Origin: Marinobacter bohaiensis
GTDB lineage: Bacteria; Pseudomonadota; Gammaproteobacteria; Pseudomonadales; Oleiphilaceae
Assembly: GCF_003258515.1 (NCBI RefSeq)
Contig: NZ_QGEH01000001.1
Location: forward strand, 1,240,001-1,304,000
DNA length: 64,000 nucleotides
Direction of reading: 5' to 3'
Position 1 is the stretch's first letter. Every line of letters begins with the position of its first letter. Of this stretch, positions 35,333 through 44,765 are shown one piece after another. Below the pieces are notes generated by a model that was not told the DNA's origin, did no database searches, and saw only the letters and a list, made by a program, of their open reading frames with translations. Both the position numbers and the translations under genes were made by a program.

Positions 35333-36363
35333 TGTCGAGTCTCTCCATGAGGTTCGGTGGGTGTTGGCGTAATGCCGGGTGCTGCAGGCAGGCGCCGCCC
35401 GGTGTCCGGGCAGAACCGGTGTTCGTCTTCGATTGGCCAGGCGATGCGCAGGCGGGTGCCGCGCAGGGAATGGGTGCGACCGGGCCGGGTCAGGCGCAGG
35501 CGTTCGCCGTGCAGGTCGACGGTGAGGATGGATTCGGCGCCGTGGTAGTCCTCGTCGATCACCTCGACCATCAGACCGCCGTCGTCCACCACCCGGATGT
35601 GTTCGGGGCGCACGCCAATGATGACGCCATCCCGCTCGAACAGGTTCATCGGCGGCTGGCCGATAAAGCCGGCGGTAAAACGGCTGGCGGGCTGGTTGTA
35701 GAGCGCGTCGGGGCGGTCGTTCTGCTCCACCTGGCCCTGGTTCAGCAACAGGATGCGGTCGGCCATGCTCATGGCTTCCACCTGGTCGTGGGTGACGTAG
35801 ACCACGGTCAGCCCCAGCTTTTGCTGCAGGGCGCGGATCTCCGAGCGCATCTCGTTGCGCAGCTTGGCGTCCAGGTTCGACAGCGGCTCGTCCATCAGGC
35901 ACAGCGGTGCCTTGGAAACGATGGTTCGGGCCAGGGCGACACGCTGGCACTGGCCGCCGGAGAGCTGTCCCGGCTTCTTGTGGACGTGGTCGTTCAGGTC
36001 CACCAGCGCCAGGGCGTGCTCCAGCCGGTCGGCCTGTTCCTGCCTGGGGACACGCCGCGCCTTGAGGCCGAACAGGATGTTTTCCTTCACGCTCAGGTGG
36101 GGCAGCAGGGCGTAGGACTGGAACACCATCGACAGGTTGCGTCGGCCCGGCGGCAGGGCGCTGATGTCCTGACCATTGAGATGGATCTCTCCCGAGGACG
36201 GCGTCTCCAGCCCGGCGATCATGTTGAGGGTGGTGGACTTGCCGCAGCCGCTGGGACCGAGCAGGGCGACGAATTCCCCTTCGTCGATGGTCAGGCTCAG
36301 ATCGTCCACGGCGACCTTGTCGCCCCAGCGCTTGGTCAGTTGGCGTATTTCCAGGAAGCTCAT
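35308..36363 (-). CDS. ABC ATPase, UgpC/MalK-like
   Basis: 351 residues. The nucleotide-binding domain has Walker A GPSGCGKST, the signature LSGGQCQRVALAR (a Cys replaces the more usual Gln after LSGGQ), Walker B and the switch VTHDQVEAM. A C-terminal regulatory domain of OB fold starts near residue 235 (GVRPEHIRV). The ATG overlaps the regulator stop as ATGA, and the 3' end runs 25 bases into the binding-protein gene, so the last residues are shared coding sequence in two frames. Confidence 0.9.
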   Translation of the reverse strand: MSFLEIRQLTKRWGDKVAVDDLSLTIDEGEFVALLGPSGCGKSTTLNMIAGLETPSSGEIHLNGQDISALPPGRRNLSMVFQSYALLPHLSVKENILFGLKARRVPRQEQADRLEHALALVDLNDHVHKKPGQLSGGQCQRVALARTIVSKAPLCLMDEPLSNLDAKLRNEMRSEIRALQQKLGLTVVYVTHDQVEAMSMADRILLLNQGQVEQNDRPDALYNQPASRFTAGFIGQPPMNLFERDGVIIGVRPEHIRVVDDGGLMVEVIDEDYHGAESILTVDLHGERLRLTRPGRTHSLRGTRLRIAWPIEDEHRFCPDTGRRLPAAPGITPTPTEPHGETRQCSTSRTA

Positions 36364-37139
36364 GCGTTCTCCCCGTGTGCGTCGGCCTCAATCACTTCCA
36401 CGCCCATCTCGTTGCACAGCGGGCGCAATCCCTCGGGCAGGCGGTCGGTGAAGAAGCGATCGATGGAGCGCAGGTGCCCGCTCTTGACCGGTGCGCTGCG
36501 CTGGAACTTGTGGTGATCCGCCACCAGCAGTCGGGATTCGCAGTTCGCCAGCAGGGTCTGGGTCAGGTGCGCCTCTTCCGGCGAGAAGTCCAGCAGGGCT
36601 CCCTGCTCGGAGATGCCGCCCACTCCGCAGATGCCGTAGTTCACCTGGAACTTGCGGAAGTAGGCGGTGGCGTCCTCGCCAACGATGTCCTGGTCGGCGT
36701 TGCGCACCCGACCGCTGACGCAGTAGGTGGTGATGTTGGGGTTCTGGCACAGCGCCAGGGCGGCGTTCAGGTTGTTGGTGATGGCCGTCAGGCCGGGGTG
36801 ATGGATCAGCTTCTGGGCGATCTGCTGAGGGGTCGTGCCGATGCCCAGGAAGATGCTGACGCCCTCGGGCAGGAACCCGGCAATCAGTTGGCCGATCCTT
36901 TCCTTTTCCGCCAGGTTGATCACCTTGCGGTTGTCGAACGACAGGTTCTTGTTCTGCACCGGCAGGGTCACGCCGCCATAGACCCGTTTGACCAGACCGT
37001 ACTCGCTCAGCTCGTTCAGGTCCTTGCGGATGGTCTGTACCGAGACGTGAAGCTGGTCGGTCAACTCGCCGCTTTCCAGGACCCCGCCCTTGTCGCGGAG
37101 CAGGTCCAGGATGGTGTTCTGTCTTTCGCTTAGCTGCAT
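36360..37139 (-). CDS. DeoR/GlpR-family transcriptional regulator
   Basis: 259 residues. The N-terminal winged helix has the DeoR signature (LTDQLHVSVQTIRKDLNELSEYGLVKRVYGG), and the C-terminal sugar-phosphate sensor domain contains LGIGTTPQQIAQKL and the GVGGIS loop. Such repressors release DNA when they bind phosphorylated sugars; GlpR responds to glycerol-3-phosphate. It is the first gene of the transporter operon and overlaps the ATPase gene by four bases. A cluster of TTCGA palindromes upstream is the likely operator. Confidence 0.9.
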   Translation of the reverse strand: MQLSERQNTILDLLRDKGGVLESGELTDQLHVSVQTIRKDLNELSEYGLVKRVYGGVTLPVQNKNLSFDNRKVINLAEKERIGQLIAGFLPEGVSIFLGIGTTPQQIAQKLIHHPGLTAITNNLNAALALCQNPNITTYCVSGRVRNADQDIVGEDATAYFRKFQVNYGICGVGGISEQGALLDFSPEEAHLTQTLLANCESRLLVADHHKFQRSAPVKSGHLRSIDRFFTDRLPEGLRPLCNEMGVEVIEADAHGENA

Positions 37140-37149
37140 GGAGGTTCCA

Positions 37150-37340
37150 ATCGAATGTTTCCGTGTTTCGATCGAAACTGTAGAGACGTAATATTTCAGG
37201 AGAGTGGCGTTCGAATGTCAGTTTTGTTGCTTTTTCCTGACACAGCGCAGGCCTTCCCCGCGGTTTGTGTTTCGAACGAAGGTTTGCGCTTCGATGGAAG
37301 AGGCCGGCATCGCGCCCGGCCCCGAGGCGTATTTCGAAGC
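37150..37340. promoter_or_regulatory. Cluster of TTCGA-type operator candidates
   Basis: The 250-base region before the DeoR-family gene has several palindromes: GTTTCGATCGAAAC (37165-37178, perfect), GTTTCGAACGAAGG (37269-37282), CTTCGATGGAAG (37289-37300), plus shorter TTCGAA or TCGAAT elements near 37151, 37210 and 37333. DeoR/GlpR repressors bind such repeated TTCG-centred sites. Sites occur on both sides of the region, so the divergent membrane gene at 37390 may also be controlled. Confidence 0.6.
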
Positions 37341-37389
37341 GGTGCTGTGCTAATTTGAGCGTGACGACGTTACTCAGGGAGCGGTAGGT

Positions 37390-38049
37390 ATGCGCATACG
37401 GATCACCCACCAGCGGATCACGATAGCGCTGCAACTGGTGTTATTGGTCCAGGCTGTGTTTGCCCTGATCGAGCGTCAGTGGATGACCGCGGCGTTCGTC
37501 CTGCTGATCATCGGCATTACCTTTCTGCCGGTGCTGGTGGAGCGTCGTTTCCGCATCTTCGTGCCGCCGCAGATGCAGTTGCTGGCCATTGGCTTTGTCT
37601 TCGCGGCGCTGTTCCTGGGGGAGGTGCGCGGTTACTACACGCGCTTCTGGTGGTGGGATATCGTCCTGCACACCAGCTCGGGGTTCCTGCTGGGAATCCT
37701 CGGCTTCCTGCTCGTGCACATCCTCAACGAAACCGAACGCCTGGAGATGCATCTCAAGCCCGGTTTCGTGTCCTTCTTCGCCTTTCTGTTCGCCGTCGGC
37801 TTCGGGGCGCTGTGGGAGATCTTCGAGTTCAGTATGGACCAGTTGTTCGGGATGAACATGCAGAAAGCCATGCTGGGAGATCCATCCGGCCTCACCGACA
37901 CCATGTGGGACCTGATCGTCGACACGATTGGTGCGCTGGTGATTGCGATCCTGGGCTGGCGCTACCTGCGCCAGGGCACCGGCGAGTCCTTCCTGGCGCG
38001 CTGGATCAATGCCTTTATCGAGCGCAACCCGCGGTTCTTTACGCGCTGA
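37390..38049 (+). CDS. YjdF/DUF2238-like membrane protein
   Basis: 219 residues with about six hydrophobic segments. The WWWDIVLHTSSGFLLGILGF region and VGFGALWEIFEFSMDQLFG are like the DUF2238 (YjdF) family of inner-membrane proteins. The conserved Asp and His of the first block and the Glu pair of the second are in membrane-proximal positions, which suggests a transport or enzymatic role that is not established. It is divergent from the DeoR-controlled operon and convergent with the ATP-grasp gene. Confidence 0.6.
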   Translation: MRIRITHQRITIALQLVLLVQAVFALIERQWMTAAFVLLIIGITFLPVLVERRFRIFVPPQMQLLAIGFVFAALFLGEVRGYYTRFWWWDIVLHTSSGFLLGILGFLLVHILNETERLEMHLKPGFVSFFAFLFAVGFGALWEIFEFSMDQLFGMNMQKAMLGDPSGLTDTMWDLIVDTIGALVIAILGWRYLRQGTGESFLARWINAFIERNPRFFTR

Positions 38050-38055
38050 GGCGGC

Positions 38056-38907
38056 TTAGACCGCAATCGGCATCGGCGGTTCGGGATCCAGCGGGGTGTC
38101 CGGATCCTTTGGGTCACTCTCGTTGCGCAGGTAGTCGAGGATGGCGTCGCGCAGGTCCGAACCCCGGTTGAGGCCCTGATTGCCGAACAGGCGGTTGAAC
38201 TCCAGCACGTAGGGGTAATCGCCCACCATGGCGATGTCGAACCCGGCGTGGTTGATGTCCAGGTCGCGGGCGATCTGCAACGCCAGCGCCGTCGCCGCCC
38301 TGGGGACCGGGCCGTTGTCGATGCGTCCGCCGCGCGCCACGTTGTTGTAGAACCCCTGCGGCGCCTGATGGCGCCAATAGGCGGTCACCACCCGGTCGCC
38401 CACGATCACCACCCGGATGTCCCGGTCGATCGGCAGGTACTCCTGGGCGTAGAGCACATGCGCCGCCTCGCAGTAGCGCTGCCAGTCCTCGCGCGTCTCG
38501 ATCAGCCAGACGCCTTCGCCCATGCTGGCGCGGGGAGCCTTGGCGACAAAGGGGAGTGGCATCGCCTGCCAGATGGCCTCGCGTTCCTGCGGGCCGTTGG
38601 CTTCGATCATTGTCCAGGGCGTGTGGGCCGGGGCGACGGTCTGGAAGGCGCGGGTCATCTCGATCTTGTCGTGGCCGATGCGGTAGCTGGCTTCACTGGG
38701 AAACACCCGGCACTTGAGCCCATGCACCAGGGCGTTGAGTTGCCAGTATTCGGGAAACAGCACCCAGTCAGCCTCGCCCAGCTCGCTCTTGTGACGCAGG
38801 AACGCCTCCGGTTTCAGGACCGAGGTGTCGGGAAAACCAAGGGTTCGGAACACATCAAAGGAAATCAGTCGCACGGCTGCCTGCACAGGTGACCAAAGAT
38901 TGCGCAT
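38056..38907 (-). CDS. ATP-grasp domain protein (RimK-like)
   Basis: 283 residues. A pre-ATP-grasp part (1-95) is followed by an ATP-grasp domain with the lysine strand LPFVAKAPRASMGEGVWLI, the adenine-contacting AQEYLPIDRDIRVVIVG and the metal-binding YVLEFNRLFGNQG. This fits a carboxylate-amine ligase of the RimK/GshB superfamily; the substrates are unknown. The C-terminal tail is rich in Asp and Pro. It ends seven bases from the convergent membrane-protein gene. Confidence 0.8.
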   Translation of the reverse strand: MRNLWSPVQAAVRLISFDVFRTLGFPDTSVLKPEAFLRHKSELGEADWVLFPEYWQLNALVHGLKCRVFPSEASYRIGHDKIEMTRAFQTVAPAHTPWTMIEANGPQEREAIWQAMPLPFVAKAPRASMGEGVWLIETREDWQRYCEAAHVLYAQEYLPIDRDIRVVIVGDRVVTAYWRHQAPQGFYNNVARGGRIDNGPVPRAATALALQIARDLDINHAGFDIAMVGDYPYVLEFNRLFGNQGLNRGSDLRDAILDYLRNESDPKDPDTPLDPEPPMPIAV

Positions 38908-39006
38908 TCTAAGCGGTTGCTTGAGGCGGCGGTAGCATTTTTGTCAGGCCGTGATCCATCAGCTGCTAAGATGGGTGGATTCTAGAACCAGTCGGAAGCT
39001 GATTTA

Positions 39007-39885
39007 ATGTCCTTCAAGGCCATTGGCTGGCTGTGCGTCGTCCTGTTGTGGTGCGCTGACGTTTTGGCCGATACCGATAAGCCGGTGATCACCTGGCGCG
39101 CGCCTGATTTCCCGCCTTTCTTTGCCGGTATCGACGGCCGTAACGGTGGCGTGCTGGATCGATTGCACCTGCTGGTCACCGACGCCATGCCCGAGTATCA
39201 GCATCGCTACCGGCAGTCGGATTTTGCGCGGATGATCTACGAGATGGAGCGGGGTGTTTCCACCTGTTCCTATGCGTTGCTCTGGACCCCGGAGCGATCC
39301 ACCTTCGTGGCCTATTCGGATCCGGTGATTCCCATGCTGCCGCCGGGGCTGGTGCTGCGACGTGATCAGGCTGACCGCCTGGCGCCACTGTATGGCGGTG
39401 AGCGGCGCGTCAGCCTCACGGCATTGCTTGAGAACGAAAGCCTGCGATTGGGGGTCGTGCGCGGGCGTAGCTATGGGCGCGCCGTCGACCAGATTGCGCG
39501 TCAGTACTTCAACCGGGTCGGCCAGAACGACCCGCGCACCGTCCGCTTGCGTCACGCGGAGTTGCTGTTCGGGCTGCTCGAAGCCGGGCGGGTCGACGCT
39601 ATCCTGGCTCACTCATCCGAGGTTCACTATTACGCCGGCTCCGGCGACACCGACCTGGTCTTCCTGGCCCTGACCGAGCAGCCTGCCTATCTGCTGCAGT
39701 ACTACGGCTGCCCGCGCGGGGCGTGGGGCAATGCCATCATCGATGTCGTTGATAAGGTGCTGGAGGATCCCGTCATCCGCCAGGAAGGGCGGGATCTCTA
39801 TCGCCAGACGCTGCTGCCGGTCGACCGTCGTGCCTACGACGATGTGTTCGACCTCTTCATGGAGCGGCGCAGGGCGCTGCCGTAG
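39007..39885 (+). CDS. Periplasmic binding-protein-like (family 3 type)
   Basis: 292 residues with a signal peptide (cut near LA-DTD, about residue 22) and an SBP family 3-like two-lobe fold of the group annotated as TIGR02285 (ITWRAPDFPPFF start; RMIYEMERGVSTCSYALLWTPER middle). No transporter genes accompany it, so it may be an orphan receptor or sensor protein. It is divergent from the ATP-grasp gene. Confidence 0.7.
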   Translation: MSFKAIGWLCVVLLWCADVLADTDKPVITWRAPDFPPFFAGIDGRNGGVLDRLHLLVTDAMPEYQHRYRQSDFARMIYEMERGVSTCSYALLWTPERSTFVAYSDPVIPMLPPGLVLRRDQADRLAPLYGGERRVSLTALLENESLRLGVVRGRSYGRAVDQIARQYFNRVGQNDPRTVRLRHAELLFGLLEAGRVDAILAHSSEVHYYAGSGDTDLVFLALTEQPAYLLQYYGCPRGAWGNAIIDVVDKVLEDPVIRQEGRDLYRQTLLPVDRRAYDDVFDLFMERRRALP

Positions 39886-39895
39886 GGTTCCGGGA

Positions 39896-40303
39896 TCAGT
39901 CCGCGGTCTTGTGCCGCGCCTCGAAATCCTCCAGCTCAATATTGATCGCATTGTTGGAAATCACGATCTCATACAGCGAGTAGAGCAGTGACATCGACAG
40001 CAGCACCAGGCTGGCCCCGAAGCAGATGATCCCGGTGGTGTGAAAGCCCAGGAACAGGGTGAACATGGAAATGGTGCACAGCAGGAAACTCAGCACACCG
40101 CAGGCCTGCATACGCTTGGTCAGCACGATGCGCTTGCGCAGCCCGCCGATCTGTCGCGCCAGCAGCTCGTAATCCCGCTCGCTTTCCATCTGTTTGAGTT
40201 GCCGGATCAGCTGTGCCAGAACCAGGAAACGGTTGGTGTAGGCCAGCAGCAGCAGGGAAATGGCGGGAAACAGCAGGGCGGGCGTGGTGAGAGTCAGGGT
40301 CAA
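39896..40303 (-). CDS. DUF2721 family membrane protein
   Basis: 135 residues fitting DUF2721: an N-terminal helix (LLFPAISLLLLAYTNRFLVL), a charged cytoplasmic helix with QLKQMESERDYELLARQIGGLRKRI, then two more membrane helices (about 68-112) and an acidic tail. The function of this family is unknown. It converges with the binding-protein-like gene, 10 bases apart. Confidence 0.82.
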   Translation of the reverse strand: MTLTLTTPALLFPAISLLLLAYTNRFLVLAQLIRQLKQMESERDYELLARQIGGLRKRIVLTKRMQACGVLSFLLCTISMFTLFLGFHTTGIICFGASLVLLSMSLLYSLYEIVISNNAINIELEDFEARHKTAD

Positions 40304-40437
40304 AGAGGGCTCCTTGCGCGGGATGAAAGTCTATCTTCCTGTGATTGTGGAAGAATTCCGGGGAGCCGTCGAGTCAGCGATTGTACGGGCCGCGACCCGG
40401 CTGGCTCCACCCGGTCGGGCGGAGCCAGGGGGCGGGA

Positions 40438-41232
40438 TCAGGCGATGCTGTCCACAACCCCACCATCGACCCTCAATGCGGCGCCGGTGGTGGCGGAAGA
40501 CAGCGGCGAGGCCACGTAAACCACGAGGTTGGCGACCTCGTCCACCTCGGCGGGACGCTGGATGATCGAGCTGGGACGCTCGGCCTTGACGAAGTCGATG
40601 GCGGTTTCCTGCACGCTCTTGCCGGAGGCTTCGGCGGCCTCCTTCAGCATGCCTTCCACGCCCTCGGACATCGTCGGCCCCGGCAGCACCGCGTTGACGG
40701 TCACGCCGGTGCCTGCCATGCGCTTGGCCAGGCCGCGGGAAACCGACAGGTTGGCGGTCTTGGTGAAACCGTAGTGGATCATGTCCGCCGGAATGTTCAG
40801 CGCGGATTCGGAGGACAGGAAAATCACCCGGCCCCAGCCCTTGTTCTCCATGCCCGGCAGATAGGCCCGGGACAGCCGCACGCCGGACATCACGTTGACG
40901 TCGAAGAAGCGCTGCCACTCGTCGTCCGGCGTGTCGAAGAAGTCCTGCGGACCGAACACGCCCACATTGTTGACCAGAATATCGGCGGTCGGCTCGGCCT
41001 CAACCAGCGCCTGGCAGCCCTCGGCGGTGGCCAGGTCGGCGGCGACGCCGCGTACTTCCGCACCGGTAGCGCTTTCCCGCACCTTGGCCACGGCCGCGTC
41101 CACGGCGGCCTGCTTGCGGCCGTTCACCACAACCGTGGCACCGCATCCGGCCAGGCCTTTGGCGATGGCCAGGCCGATGCCCTGGGTGGACCCGGTGACG
41201 ATGGCGACTTTACCTTGAAGATCGATGTTCAT
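40438..41232 (-). CDS. Short-chain dehydrogenase/reductase
   Basis: 264 residues of the classical SDR family: cofactor motif TGSTQGIGLAIAKGL near the N-terminus, NNVG strand, catalytic Ser in LSSESALN, and the YxxxK pair in HYGFTKTANLS. It is probably NADPH- or NADH-linked; the substrate is not evident. It lies 64 bases after the MFS gene on the same strand and may be co-transcribed with it under the divergent LysR regulator. Confidence 0.88.
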   Translation of the reverse strand: MNIDLQGKVAIVTGSTQGIGLAIAKGLAGCGATVVVNGRKQAAVDAAVAKVRESATGAEVRGVAADLATAEGCQALVEAEPTADILVNNVGVFGPQDFFDTPDDEWQRFFDVNVMSGVRLSRAYLPGMENKGWGRVIFLSSESALNIPADMIHYGFTKTANLSVSRGLAKRMAGTGVTVNAVLPGPTMSEGVEGMLKEAAEASGKSVQETAIDFVKAERPSSIIQRPAEVDEVANLVVYVASPLSSATTGAALRVDGGVVDSIA

Positions 41233-41296
41233 AGCGACTCCTTTCAGTCAGTGGGGTTGCTCAGTCAGCGTGGTTGCTGCGTTGACAGTGAATGGA

Positions 41297-42523
41297 CTAC
41301 TCACTCGGACAGGCCGAGTCGAAGGAAAGTTCTTGCGGCGCCCTGCGCTGTTCCAGCCGCAGGCTCAGCAGCGCCGTGGCGATGGCGGCCAACGGAATGA
41401 GGGCCGCAACCCAGGGCAGTGCCGACAGGCCCAGACCCTGATCGATGACCGCACCGCCCAGCCAGGCGCCGATGGCATTGCCCAGATTGAACGCGGCGAT
41501 GTTGATGCTGGACACCATGCTCTGGCCCGCCCCTTCGGCTTTCGACAGCACCCACATCTGCAGGGGCGCGACGGTGGCGAACGCGGTAACGCCCAGCAGG
41601 CCGACAAAGGCGATCGTCAGCCACTGGCTTTCCAGCACCAGCGACAACAGACCCAACGTGGCCGCCAGCGCCAGCAGGCTGCCCAGCACCGTCGGCACCA
41701 GGTGGCGATCCGCCAGACGCCCGCCCAGCAGGTTACCGATGATCAGCCCGCCGCCGAATACCAGCAGGATGGGCGACACAGCGGCGTCTGCAAACCCCGA
41801 GACTTGAGTCAGGATGGGTGCGATGTAGGTGAATACGGCGAACACACCGCCGAAGCCCAGTACCGTGGTCAGCAGGCCCAGCACCACCGGCAGCCGCCCC
41901 AGGGCGCGCAGGTCGGCCCGCCAGTCGGGCGTTTCCGGCGTGCCCTGGTCGCGGGGAACGAACAGGGCGATGACCGCCAGTGCGGCCAGGCCCACCAGGG
42001 TGACGGCCCAGAATGTCGCCCGCCAGTCGAGGGTCTGACCGAGCCAGGTGCCGAAAGGCACGCCCAGGATGTTGGCTACCGTCAGCCCGGTGAACATGAC
42101 CGCAATGGCCGAGGCCTTGCGCTCGGGCGCGACCAGCCCGGTGGCGACGATGGAGCCGACGCCGAAGAAAGTGCCGTGGGCGAAGGCGGTGACCACGCGG
42201 GCGACCATCAGAACTTCGTAGTTGGGGGCCAGGGCGCAGACGGCGTTGCCCACGGTGAAGACCACCATCAGGATCAGCAGCGTCAGCTTGCGCGGCCAGG
42301 CGGCGGTCAGGGTGGTCATCACCGGGGCGCCGACGACCACGCCCAGGGCGTAGCCGGAGATCAGCATGCCGGCTGACGAGATAGTGACGTCCAGGTCTGT
42401 GCTGACTTCCATCAGCAGGCCCATGATGACGAATTCGGTCACGCCTATGCCAAAGGCGCCGACGGTCAGGGCCAGCAGCGCGACGGGCAGGCGTGGGGAA
42501 TCGGAGTTCGTTGGGGTGTTCAT
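41297..42523 (-). CDS. MFS transporter, AraJ/sugar-efflux-like
   Basis: 408 residues with twelve helices. The first helix (ALTVGAFGIGVTEFVIMGLL) and the loop with GYALGVVVGAPVMT are the signature of the AraJ/NepI/Ydh-type DHA1 efflux group. Divergent from a LysR gene (117 bases between) and followed by an SDR gene. This layout suggests export and modification of a small aromatic or sugar compound under LysR control. Confidence 0.88.
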   Translation of the reverse strand: MNTPTNSDSPRLPVALLALTVGAFGIGVTEFVIMGLLMEVSTDLDVTISSAGMLISGYALGVVVGAPVMTTLTAAWPRKLTLLILMVVFTVGNAVCALAPNYEVLMVARVVTAFAHGTFFGVGSIVATGLVAPERKASAIAVMFTGLTVANILGVPFGTWLGQTLDWRATFWAVTLVGLAALAVIALFVPRDQGTPETPDWRADLRALGRLPVVLGLLTTVLGFGGVFAVFTYIAPILTQVSGFADAAVSPILLVFGGGLIIGNLLGGRLADRHLVPTVLGSLLALAATLGLLSLVLESQWLTIAFVGLLGVTAFATVAPLQMWVLSKAEGAGQSMVSSINIAAFNLGNAIGAWLGGAVIDQGLGLSALPWVAALIPLAAIATALLSLRLEQRRAPQELSFDSACPSE

Positions 42524-42639
42524 GAAGCGTTTTCCGTGTCTTTCGCAGTGAGCGATGAATGATGAACGCTATTGTGTTGGCTGAAGCGGCGACTGATAAT
42601 TGGCCTGAGCGATAAAACACTTTCAATCAGATTTTGAAA

Positions 42640-43551
42640 ATGACCAATCTTGCAGATCTGCGCCTGTTCGTGGAGGCGGCCCGGCTGGGTTCCCTCAGTG
42701 CCGCCGCGCGCACCCTGGAGCGTTCGCCCGCTGCCGCCAGTGCCAGCCTCAAGCGTCTGGAGGCGGAACTGGGCGTGCGGCTGGTGGAGCGCAACACCCG
42801 CAACCTGCGTCTGACACCCGAGGGTCTGCTGTTCCGCGAGCGGGTGGCGCCGGGGCTGACCCTGATCGACGAGGCCCGGCATTCGGTGAGCCACGACTGC
42901 GCCGAAATCAGTGGTGAAATCCGGTTCACGGCACCGGTGGATTTTGCCCGCCAGTGGCTGCGCCCACTGATGGACGAATTCCGCGCCCTGCATTCACAAG
43001 TGCGATTCATCCTGCAGGCGGGGGATTCCATGCGGGATCTGGTGTCCGAGCCGCTGGACCTGGCGATCCGCTACGGTGAGCTGCCGGACTCCGCGCTGGT
43101 GGCCCGTCGGCTGCTGGACAATCGACGCATCGTGGTCGGCTCGCCGGACTATTTTGCCCGCCACGGCCGGCCCGGCCACCCGCAGGACCTGGCCTCCCAC
43201 AACTGCCTGACCTACTTCTTCGGCGGCAGTGCCTACCGGCGCTGGTCGTTCCGCCGGGGCAGCGAGGCGGTGGTGGTGGAGGTCAGCGGCGACTGCACCA
43301 GCAACGACGGCTCCATTGTCCGGGACTGGGCGCTCGACGGCGTCGGTCTGGCCTACAAGAGCGAGTTGGACGTCAGGGCGGACCTGCTGGCCGGCCGCCT
43401 GGAGCCGGCCTTCCGCGACTGGCGCGGCGATTCGGTGCCCCTCAACGCTGTGTATCCGGGCACCGGGCCGCGACCGGTGCGGGTGCGCCAGTTCGTGGAT
43501 TTTCTGCGGGAGCGGCTGAGGGCCCAGCAGGCGACTGGTCCGGGTACCTGA
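42640..43551 (+). CDS. LysR-family transcriptional regulator
   Basis: 303 residues: winged helix-turn-helix (ADLRLFVEAARLGSLSAAART and the following SPAAASASLKRLEAELGV) and a LysR substrate-binding domain (about 90-295). The ATG at 42640 is preferred over the TTG six bases before it. No clear ribosome-binding site is seen. It is divergent from the MFS-SDR pair, which are the probable targets. Confidence 0.9.
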   Translation: MTNLADLRLFVEAARLGSLSAAARTLERSPAAASASLKRLEAELGVRLVERNTRNLRLTPEGLLFRERVAPGLTLIDEARHSVSHDCAEISGEIRFTAPVDFARQWLRPLMDEFRALHSQVRFILQAGDSMRDLVSEPLDLAIRYGELPDSALVARRLLDNRRIVVGSPDYFARHGRPGHPQDLASHNCLTYFFGGSAYRRWSFRRGSEAVVVEVSGDCTSNDGSIVRDWALDGVGLAYKSELDVRADLLAGRLEPAFRDWRGDSVPLNAVYPGTGPRPVRVRQFVDFLRERLRAQQATGPGT

Positions 43552-43616
43552 CTGGCGGCGGCCTGCCGGAATGGTAGGATGCGCTTTCTATCCGTTTGAG
43601 AAGGCAGGCTTTCCGG

Positions 43617-44744
43617 ATGATCGTATTCAGCACGCTGCGCCGGCATTCGCGTCAGGAACTGACCCGACGGCTGCAGGTCAACATGGCCTCGCGCCTGCGC
43701 CGTATCCTGGGCTGGTTACTGGTGCTGGCCGTGCTGCACGTCGTGGCCATGGTGGTCTTCGAGAATCTGGCGGTGGGCGACGCCACCTGGCTGACGCTCA
43801 CCACACTCACTACGGTCGGCTACGGCGATTTCTCCGCCACGACCGCGGCCGGGCGGGCGGCGACCACCGTGCTGCTCTACCTGGCCGGCATCACGATGAT
43901 GGCGCAGCTGGCCAGCGATTACATCGATTTCCGGCTCAAACGCAAACAGGACATGCTCAACGGCCGCTGGAGGTGGCAGATGAAAGATCACGTACTGATC
44001 ATCCACAGCCCGGCCCGTAACCCGGACGTCTACTTCCGCCGTCTGGTGGACCAGTTGCGAGCCACCGACACTTTCGCCGACCGGCCGGTGCAGATCCTCA
44101 CCGACGCCTTTCCCGATGGCCTGCCCGCCAACCTGCGTGAACGCGGCGTGGTGCATCACCACGGTGAGTCGTCCGACCCGGAAGCCCTGCGTGCTGTCAC
44201 ACCCGAAGCCGCGCGCGCCATCATCATCCTGGCCCGGGACGAGGACAGCCGCATCTCCGACAGCGTCACCCTCGACGTGCTGATGCAGCTCAATACGCTC
44301 TGCGGCGAGCACCAGCCCTACACCGTGGCGGAGTGCGTGGATACGGACAACCGCGTCCGCGCCAGCCAGTTGGGGGCTGACAGCACCCTGCGCCCGATCC
44401 GCGCCTATCCGGAAATGCTGGTGCGTTCGCTGGTGGCACGGGGCTCCGAGAAGGTGCTGGAAAACCTGTTTACCCACCACGACGACCACCCGATGCGTTA
44501 TCCGGTGGACCTCAGGAACGCGCTGTGGGCGGAAGTGGCCTGCAAACTGGTGGCCGGCGGCATGGGCACGCTGATGGCCTATGTCACCGCCGACGAGGAA
44601 GTCATCTGTCACCCGGCCCACAACCACCGTTTCGACGCCACCGCCCTGATCCTGATGGTGCGTGAAGAATACATCCCCGGCGAAACCGAGGTGCGCGCCT
44701 GCATCGACCGGCCCATGGCGTCCTTCATGGCTGACAGTCAGTAA
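43617..44744 (+). CDS. Potassium channel with TrkA-N/RCK-like domains
   Basis: 375 residues. Helix near residues 31-49, pore loop with the selectivity filter TTLTTVGYGDFS, a second helix, and then a cytoplasmic part from about residue 115 with a Rossmann-like RCK domain (DHVLIIHSPARNP, IIILARDEDSRISD) and a C-terminal RCK_C-like region. This is the bacterial two-helix K+ channel design in which the cytoplasmic ring gates the pore. The ATG at 43617 gives a short basic N-terminus. Confidence 0.88.
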   Translation: MIVFSTLRRHSRQELTRRLQVNMASRLRRILGWLLVLAVLHVVAMVVFENLAVGDATWLTLTTLTTVGYGDFSATTAAGRAATTVLLYLAGITMMAQLASDYIDFRLKRKQDMLNGRWRWQMKDHVLIIHSPARNPDVYFRRLVDQLRATDTFADRPVQILTDAFPDGLPANLRERGVVHHHGESSDPEALRAVTPEAARAIIILARDEDSRISDSVTLDVLMQLNTLCGEHQPYTVAECVDTDNRVRASQLGADSTLRPIRAYPEMLVRSLVARGSEKVLENLFTHHDDHPMRYPVDLRNALWAEVACKLVAGGMGTLMAYVTADEEVICHPAHNHRFDATALILMVREEYIPGETEVRACIDRPMASFMADSQ

Positions 44745-44765
44745 CCGGCGGTTGTCGGTGTCCGA

